The notes under the pieces are model-generated. The model worked only from the letters and a program-made list of their open reading frames with translations, did no database searches and was not told the origin of the DNA. A stretch of 64,000 nucleotides of DNA from Xanthomonas citri pv. mangiferaeindicae (GTDB taxonomy: Bacteria; Pseudomonadota; Gammaproteobacteria; Xanthomonadales; Xanthomonadaceae): assembly GCA_002240395.1 (NCBI GenBank), contig CP016836.1, positions 2,604,001 to 2,668,000 on the forward strand. The letters run 5' to 3'. Position numbers and translations under genes: made by a program. This document shows, one piece after another, positions 59,144-64,000 of this stretch (positions are counted from its first letter, which is position 1; every line of letters begins with the position of its first letter).

Positions 59144-59259
59144 GCGTGCCCTGGGCGCCGGCGCTCCGGTTGCATTCACATCGCATTCGGACGGTCGTCG
59201 GCCAAGTCCCTACACTGGACGGATCATTTCGCGCCCCCTAGCCGGAGTCCATTGCGTCC

Positions 59260-60561
59260 ATGTCGTCCTGGCGTTCGTGCCTGCCGTTGATCCTGTGCCT
59301 GGCCGTGGTCGGCTGCCAGCGCGCGCCTGCGCCCGTCGACCAGGCGGTGGAGACCGTCGAGGTGTCCAGTCCGGAGGAGGGCGGGGCGGTCAGTACCGCG
59401 CCGCTCGCGACCGAGGATCTGCCCGAGGTGGCGCCGCTGCCTGCCGAAACGGCCAATCCGGCCGAGGTTGACTGGTCGCCGATGACGCTCGAAGGCGCGA
59501 CCGCGTCACTGAGCTGCGAGCTGGACTATGCCAATGCCGGCGACGGCGATGTGCTCAAGGCGTTCGACCGCGCAGCGCTGCGCGAGGCGATGGCGCCGTG
59601 CGCCGAGCGCGGGGTGTTCCGGCTGCGCTTCAAGGGCCGTGTGACCCAGGACTTCACCCGGCTGATGCAGCGCCTGGCCGCGGTCGCCGACGAATTGAAG
59701 ATCGACAAGCGGGTGCTCGATCTCGACTCGAGCGGCGGCATGGTCGAGGAAGCGATCCGCGCCGGCGACGTGATCGCCGAGTCGCGCTGGACCATCTGGG
59801 TGCGCGAGGGCGCGGCCTGCCACAGTTCCTGTGTGTTCTTGCTCGCCGGCGGCGACACCCGGCTGATCGGCGGGCGGGTCGGCATCCACCGGATCATCCG
59901 TATGAGCTCGAGTGCGTCGACGCGGGCCGAGCTCAATCGCGAACTGCGGGCGGTCTACGGCCGGGTGCGCGATTACCTGGAGCGCAACGGCGCTGCCGTC
60001 GCGGTCGCCGATCTGATGATGGCCGTGCCCAACCGCAGCCTGCGCATTCTCACCCCCGAAGAGCTCAAGCTCTATGGCCTGGACGGAGTGAATCCGGCGC
60101 AGGACGACCTCGACCGGCTGCGGCTGATGCGCAAATGCGGCCAGGACTTCGTCGCGCGCCGCGATTCCTACATCCGCGCATTCGATGCGACCTGCAATGC
60201 GCCCGACCGCGACGTCGAGGCGATGACGGCCTGCGGCCTGGAGCTGCGCGGGCGCTTCGGCTTTCCGGACGCGCAGTGCCCGTCGGAGAGCCCGCTGTCG
60301 GAATTCGACCTCGTCGGGGAGATGACCGCGGCCGCCGGCATCGCCAGCCGGCTGCGCATTCTTGGCGTGCCCACCGGGACGGCCCGGCGCACCGCCGAGT
60401 CGGCCCCCACCGCGCCGGCGCCGCGCGATGCGCGCACGCCGACCGCACAGGGTGGCGACACGCCCGCCCGGCCGTCCGAGGCCTCGGCCGACGACAGCGA
60501 GGCGGCCGCGCCGACCGACGGCGATGATCGCACCGAGAGCCCAGCGCCGACGCCGGGTTGA
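59260..60561 (+). CDS. lipoprotein with a ClpP/crotonase-like fold (COG3904-like)
   Basis: A 433-residue lipoprotein (LILCLAVVGCQRAP). An N-terminal Glu/Pro/Ala linker leads to a domain around residues 85-230 with LDLDSSGGMVEEAIRAGDVI and EGAACHSSCVFLLAGGDTRL. These match the oxyanion loop and the Ser/Cys segment of predicted periplasmic ClpP-fold proteins. VGIHRIIRM carries a possible catalytic His. The C-terminal 70 residues are a Pro/Thr/Ala-rich disordered tail. Protease activity is not established for this group. Confidence 0.75.
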   Translation: MSSWRSCLPLILCLAVVGCQRAPAPVDQAVETVEVSSPEEGGAVSTAPLATEDLPEVAPLPAETANPAEVDWSPMTLEGATASLSCELDYANAGDGDVLKAFDRAALREAMAPCAERGVFRLRFKGRVTQDFTRLMQRLAAVADELKIDKRVLDLDSSGGMVEEAIRAGDVIAESRWTIWVREGAACHSSCVFLLAGGDTRLIGGRVGIHRIIRMSSSASTRAELNRELRAVYGRVRDYLERNGAAVAVADLMMAVPNRSLRILTPEELKLYGLDGVNPAQDDLDRLRLMRKCGQDFVARRDSYIRAFDATCNAPDRDVEAMTACGLELRGRFGFPDAQCPSESPLSEFDLVGEMTAAAGIASRLRILGVPTGTARRTAESAPTAPAPRDARTPTAQGGDTPARPSEASADDSEAAAPTDGDDRTESPAPTPG

Positions 60562-60591
60562 GCGACGGGCGCGGCCCGTCGCGTCGTGAGG

Positions 60592-62430
60592 TCAGGGCGC
60601 GTCGTCCTGCAGGAAACCGCCCGATTGCCGCCGCCATAGCTGCGCGTAGATGCCGTCGGCCGCGATCAGCGCCTCGTGCGTGCCTTGTTCGACGATCCGG
60701 CCGCGCTCCATGACGATCAGCCGGTCCATTGCCGCGATCGTCGACAGCCGGTGCGCGATCGCGATCACCGTCTTGCCTTCCATCAGCCGGTACAGGTTCT
60801 CCTGGATCGCGGCCTCGGCCTCGGAGTCGAGCGCCGAGGTGGCCTCGTCGAGGACCAGGATCGGGGCATTCTTGAGCAGCACGCGCGCGATTGCGATGCG
60901 CTGACGCTGGCCGCCCGACAGCTTGACGCCGCGTTCGCCGACCTGGGCGTCGTAACCGGTGCGGCCCTTGGCATCGCTGAGGCCGAGGATGAACTCGTGC
61001 GCCTCGGCGCGCCGCGCGGCCTCGATCATCTCCGCTTCGCTCGCGTCCGGGCGGCCGTAGAGGATGTTCTCGCGTACCGAGCGGTGCAGCAGCGAGGTGT
61101 CCTGGGTCACCATGCCGATCTGCGCACGCAACGAGTCCTGGGTGACGGTCGCGATGTCGACACCGTCGATGCGGATCGTCCCGGCCTCACGGTCGTAGAA
61201 GCGCAGCAGCAGGTTGACCAGGGTCGACTTGCCCGCGCCCGAGCGTCCGACCAGGCCGATCTTCTCGCCGGGTCGCACGTGCAAATCCAGGCCTTCGATG
61301 ACGCTGCGCTCGGCCTGACCGTAGTGGAAGTCGACACCCTCGAAGCGGATGTCGCCGCGCACCGGCGGCAGCACCTGTGCGGCGGGGGCATCGTCCACCG
61401 TGGGCGCCAGCGAGATCGAGTTGATGCCGTCGCGCACCGTGCCGATGTTCTCGAACAGTGCCGAGAGCTCCCACATGATCCATTGCGACATGCCCAGCAT
61501 GCGCAGCGCCAGCGCGATCGCCACCGCGATCGCGCCGGTGCTGATCGCCCCGCCATGCCACAGCCACAGGCCGAGTCCGCCGACCGAGGCGACCAGCAAC
61601 ATGTTGAGCACGTAGTTGCAGACGTTGATGATCGTTACCAGGCGCATCTGCCGATGCACGGTGTCGAGGAAGCCGTCCATCGCCTCATAGGCATAGGACT
61701 GCTCGCGCGAGGAATGCGAGAACAGCTTGACCGTGGCGATGTTGGTGTAGCTGTCGACGATGCGGCCGGTCATCACCGCGCGGGCGTCGGCCTGCTTCTC
61801 GGAGATCTTGCTCAGCCGCGGCACGAAGACGCGCATCAGTGCCGCGTAGCAGAGCACCCAACCCAGGAACGGCAGCATCATCCGCCAGTCGGCCGAGGCC
61901 GCGACCACCAGCGCGCCGGTCAGGTAGACCAGCACGTAGTTGCCGACGTCCAGCAGCTTGATGACCGTCTCGCGCACCGCCAGCGAGGTCTGCATCAGCT
62001 TGGTCGCGATGCGGCCGGCGAACTCTTCCTGGAAGTAAGTCATCGACTGCCGCAGCAGGTAGCGATGCACGTTCCAGCGGATCCGCATCGGGAAGTTGCC
62101 CAGCAGCGTCTGGTGGATGATCAACGAGCTGAACAAGGTCATCACCGGCAGACCGATGAGCACCAGCACGGCCATCGCCGCGAGGCGACCGCCCTCGGCG
62201 TCGAGGAACGAGGCGGGCGTGTGCGCCGCCAGGCGATCGACCAGCGAGCCGACGTAGGCGTAGAGCACGACCTCGGCGATGGCGATGGCCGCGGTGAACA
62301 GCGCCATCAGCAGCAGCCAGCGGCCGCTGCCGCGCACGTAGTGCATGCAGAACGCGAACAGCGTCCGCGGCGGCTGTTCGGGCGGGGCGGACGGGAATGG
62401 GGCGATGCGGTTTTCGAACCAGCGGAGCAT
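60592..62430 (-). CDS. ABC exporter (fused membrane and ATPase domains)
   Basis: A 612-residue half-transporter of the MsbA/multidrug type. Six transmembrane helices span about residues 40-320. The ATPase carries Walker A (VGRSGAGKSTLVNLLLRF), the signature LSGGQRQRIAIARVLLKNA, Walker B (ILVLDEATSALDSEAEAA) and the H-loop IAIAHRLSTI. It would work as a homodimer; the substrate (lipid, drug or peptide) is not evident. The ATG at 62430 (MLRWFENRIAPFPSAPPEQP) gives the conserved start. There is no link to the distant lanthipeptide genes and no peptidase domain. Confidence 0.93.
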   Translation of the reverse strand: MLRWFENRIAPFPSAPPEQPPRTLFAFCMHYVRGSGRWLLLMALFTAAIAIAEVVLYAYVGSLVDRLAAHTPASFLDAEGGRLAAMAVLVLIGLPVMTLFSSLIIHQTLLGNFPMRIRWNVHRYLLRQSMTYFQEEFAGRIATKLMQTSLAVRETVIKLLDVGNYVLVYLTGALVVAASADWRMMLPFLGWVLCYAALMRVFVPRLSKISEKQADARAVMTGRIVDSYTNIATVKLFSHSSREQSYAYEAMDGFLDTVHRQMRLVTIINVCNYVLNMLLVASVGGLGLWLWHGGAISTGAIAVAIALALRMLGMSQWIMWELSALFENIGTVRDGINSISLAPTVDDAPAAQVLPPVRGDIRFEGVDFHYGQAERSVIEGLDLHVRPGEKIGLVGRSGAGKSTLVNLLLRFYDREAGTIRIDGVDIATVTQDSLRAQIGMVTQDTSLLHRSVRENILYGRPDASEAEMIEAARRAEAHEFILGLSDAKGRTGYDAQVGERGVKLSGGQRQRIAIARVLLKNAPILVLDEATSALDSEAEAAIQENLYRLMEGKTVIAIAHRLSTIAAMDRLIVMERGRIVEQGTHEALIAADGIYAQLWRRQSGGFLQDDAP

Positions 62431-62568
62431 GGGCGATCCAGTGCGGCACGCGAGCGCGCGCGGGGCGTCGTCGGGGGAGAGGGGCATTGTCGGCGATGCG
62501 CCTGCGGCTGTCGCGGCGTGGGAGCCCGCTTGCGTTCAGCCGACGTGCGTGGCGGCCCGGGCGCGCCG

Positions 62569-63594
62569 CTACGGAATGTCGAGCACGACACGGCCCAGGT
62601 GATGGGCGGTGAGCGCGCGCTCGGCATCGGCGATCCGCGATAGCGGCAGGCGGGTCCCGATATGCAGGTGGAAAGGCCCGCGCTCGATCGCGCGGCAGGC
62701 GGCCTGCACCGAGGTCGCGCCGGCATGCGCGCCGAAGCCGGTCGCGGCGATGTCCGCGCGCGCTGGTGGCGGCGTCACACCATGCGGCCAGGCGATCCGG
62801 CCCCCGGGTTGCAGGGCATCGACCACGCGTTGGGCGAGCACGGCGTCGCTCGCGGTCAGCAGGGCTGCGGTCGGGCGTTCGGGGGCGAAGATGCGCAGCG
62901 TGGCGGCGAGGTCGTGGCGCCGGCCATCGATCGCCATGTCCGCGCCGAGCCGCTCGGCCAGCGCGATGCCATCGGCACCCGAGACGACCGCCAGCACACG
63001 TGCGCCACGCTGACGGGCGAACTGCAGCGCCATGTGCCCGATGCCGCCGCTGGCGCCGAGCAGCACCAAGGTATCGCCGGCGCCCAGCCCCAGTACCTGG
63101 GCGACGGCGTGCATCGCCAGGCCGCCATCGACCGGTAGGGCGGCGGCATGCGGCAGCGGCAGGCGCGCGGGAATGCGCCAGACACGATCGGCATCGACGA
63201 GTGCGAATTGCGCGTGGAACCCGTGGCGTGGGGCGCCCGGCAGCGCCAGGCCGCAGACCCGATCGCCCTCGCGCAGCCGTTGCACGCCCGCGCCGACCTC
63301 GACCACCGTCCCGGCGCCTTCCGCGCCGCCGATCCAAGGGCCGGGGGTTCGCGACGCGGTGCCGGGCAGGCGGCCGTCGCGCTCGAGAATGTCCCAGTGG
63401 CCGAAACCGGCCGACAGCACGCGGATCAGCACCTGGTCGGGGCCGGGCAGCGGAATCGGCGTTTCCACGTCGATCCACGCGCCCGGTGCGCCCGGTGCGC
63501 AGGCGACCGCCTGCATCGTCTCCGGCTCGGCGTCGGCATGCGACCAGGCGCAGGACGCCTGGATCAAGGGCGAGGCGAGAGTTTCGAGTGTCAT
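62569..63594 (-). CDS. zinc-type alcohol dehydrogenase / NADPH:quinone oxidoreductase family
   Basis: A 341-residue MDR-family oxidoreductase. GFGHWDILERDGRLPG begins the GroES-like domain. The nucleotide motif is VLLGASGGIGHMALQFARQR, which lacks the full zinc-site cysteines and so resembles quinone oxidoreductases. AGGAG five bases before the ATG at 63594 supports the start; an internal Met 26 codons in is possible. It is divergent from soxR across a SoxR-type operator, so it is likely induced by redox-cycling compounds that it may then reduce. Confidence 0.88.
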   Translation of the reverse strand: MTLETLASPLIQASCAWSHADAEPETMQAVACAPGAPGAWIDVETPIPLPGPDQVLIRVLSAGFGHWDILERDGRLPGTASRTPGPWIGGAEGAGTVVEVGAGVQRLREGDRVCGLALPGAPRHGFHAQFALVDADRVWRIPARLPLPHAAALPVDGGLAMHAVAQVLGLGAGDTLVLLGASGGIGHMALQFARQRGARVLAVVSGADGIALAERLGADMAIDGRRHDLAATLRIFAPERPTAALLTASDAVLAQRVVDALQPGGRIAWPHGVTPPPARADIAATGFGAHAGATSVQAACRAIERGPFHLHIGTRLPLSRIADAERALTAHHLGRVVLDIP

Positions 63595-63629
63595 ACGGGC
63601 TCCTGTCGGATTGCGGGGCAATGCCGGGC

Positions 63630-63660
63630 AGGGTAAAACCTCAACAAATGTTGAGGTCAA
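63630..63660 (-). promoter_or_regulatory. SoxR-dependent promoter of the quinone oxidoreductase
   Basis: On the minus strand TTGACC (63655-63660) and TACCCT (63630-63635) are separated by exactly 19 bp. The spacer contains most of the dyad CCTCAACATTTGTTGAGG (63639-63656). An overlong 19-bp spacer over an 18-bp CCTCAA-type palindrome is the hallmark of SoxR-activated promoters such as soxS. Confidence 0.88.
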
Positions 63661-63671
63661 GAGGATGCGAG

Positions 63672-64000
63672 ATGGGCCAGGTTGGGGCTGGGAACCACGA
63701 CACGTTGTCGGTCGGCGAACTGGCCGAACGCAGCGGTGTGGCGATCTCTGCGCTGCATTTCTACGAACGCCAAGGACTGCTGCACAGCACACGCAATGCC
63801 GGCAATCAGCGTCGGTATCGGCGCGATGCGTTGCGGCGGGTCGCGGTGATCCGGGTCGCGCAGCGGGCGGGCATCCCGCTGGCCGCCATCGGCCAGGCGC
63901 TGGCGACCCTGCCCGACGGGCGGACGCCGACCCAGGCTGACTGGACGCGCCTGTCGCGCCACTGGCGGTCCGACCTCGATGCCCGCATCGCCCAGCTCAC
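63672..64000 (+). CDS. soxR: redox-sensitive MerR-family regulator SoxR, cut by the window end
   Basis: The first 109 residues of SoxR, running off the right edge. The MerR winged helix is LSVGELAERSGVAISALHFY with the SoxR-type ERQGLLHSTRNAGNQRRYRR. GIPLAAIGQALATLPDGRTP and ADWTRLSRHWRSDLDARIAQ lead into the dimer helix. The [2Fe-2S] cysteines should lie beyond the window. It lies 77 bp from the divergent oxidoreductase start, with the SoxR operator between. It would activate that gene when its iron-sulphur cluster is oxidised. Confidence 0.93.
   Translation, partial: MGQVGAGNHDTLSVGELAERSGVAISALHFYERQGLLHSTRNAGNQRRYRRDALRRVAVIRVAQRAGIPLAAIGQALATLPDGRTPTQADWTRLSRHWRSDLDARIAQL

Noticed and set aside
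60592..62430. ABC exporter as the missing lanthipeptide transporter
   Set aside because: It lacks an N-terminal C39 peptidase domain and lies 35 kb away in another context; it looks like a general MsbA-type exporter.
1..64000. tRNA, rRNA, CRISPR arrays, insertion sequences, phage integration sites
   Set aside because: I scanned for tRNA T-loops, evenly spaced repeats, transposase motifs and integrase motifs on both strands and found none that I could support by eye.

Overview
The window is high-G+C (by eye close to 70 %), densely coding proteobacterial chromosome. Gene content points to the gammaproteobacterial family Lysobacteraceae/Xanthomonadaceae (Lysobacter, Luteimonas and relatives). 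Pointers are an OmpA porin with a Pro/Ala linker, an S46 dipeptidyl-peptidase, a Xanthomonas-type nucleotide pyrophosphatase, a HutI/HutF/HutU histidine pathway, UbiM-type and SoxR proteins, and a REP-type inverted repeat. No genus can be proved from the sequence alone. I found no transposase, integrase, CRISPR array, tRNA or rRNA.

Layout. 0-7 kb: a leftward redox/transport run (fadH, alcohol dehydrogenase, aldo/keto reductase, MFS) divergent from a LysR regulator. 7-16 kb: ompA with a repeat-rich leader and strong terminator, an rRNA pseudouridine synthase, threonine catabolism (kbl, tdh) with a secreted metallopeptidase gene between them, and an S46 peptidase. 16.5-21.8 kb: phosphatase-folC-SPOR(dedD)-purF-ferritin-like run, lacking the cvpA usually seen between dedD and purF. 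22.1-25.6 kb: an accessory island with two class II lanthipeptide precursors and one LanM synthetase, inserted between housekeeping genes. 25.7-28 kb: lpxH and gltX. 28-31.4 kb: a zinc island of zur, a His-rich TonB receptor and a MerC protein sharing a Zur-box-like palindrome. 31.5-45.6 kb: bTHX, a dipeptidase, hutI/hutF, UbiM-like hydroxylase, ogt/ada-alkA repair pair, NPP, ThuA, hutU and an SH3-LRR surface protein. 45.7-52.3 kb: MsrB, an MHS symporter, lipoprotein, mgtC with a possible 18-codon leader peptide, and small stress/envelope proteins. 52.3-64 kb: an MrfA/MrfB-like helicase-nuclease pair, APC permease, an exported methyltransferase, alpha/beta hydrolase, a ClpP-fold-like lipoprotein, an ABC exporter, and a quinone oxidoreductase divergent from soxR across a textbook SoxR operator.

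The most interesting system is the minimal lanthipeptide locus. Two 62-residue precursors carry a mersacidin-type NPAG leader motif and a Cys/Ser/Thr-rich tail ending in Cys-Cys. A perfect 14-bp hairpin follows them, then a LanM with all expected catalytic residues but broken by a one-base frameshift in a G run. No exporter or leader peptidase lies nearby.

A second observation affects how the rest should be read. At least three reading frames, and possibly a fourth, are restored by adding one G or C to a short G/C run. That pattern suggests consensus errors rather than true pseudogenes.
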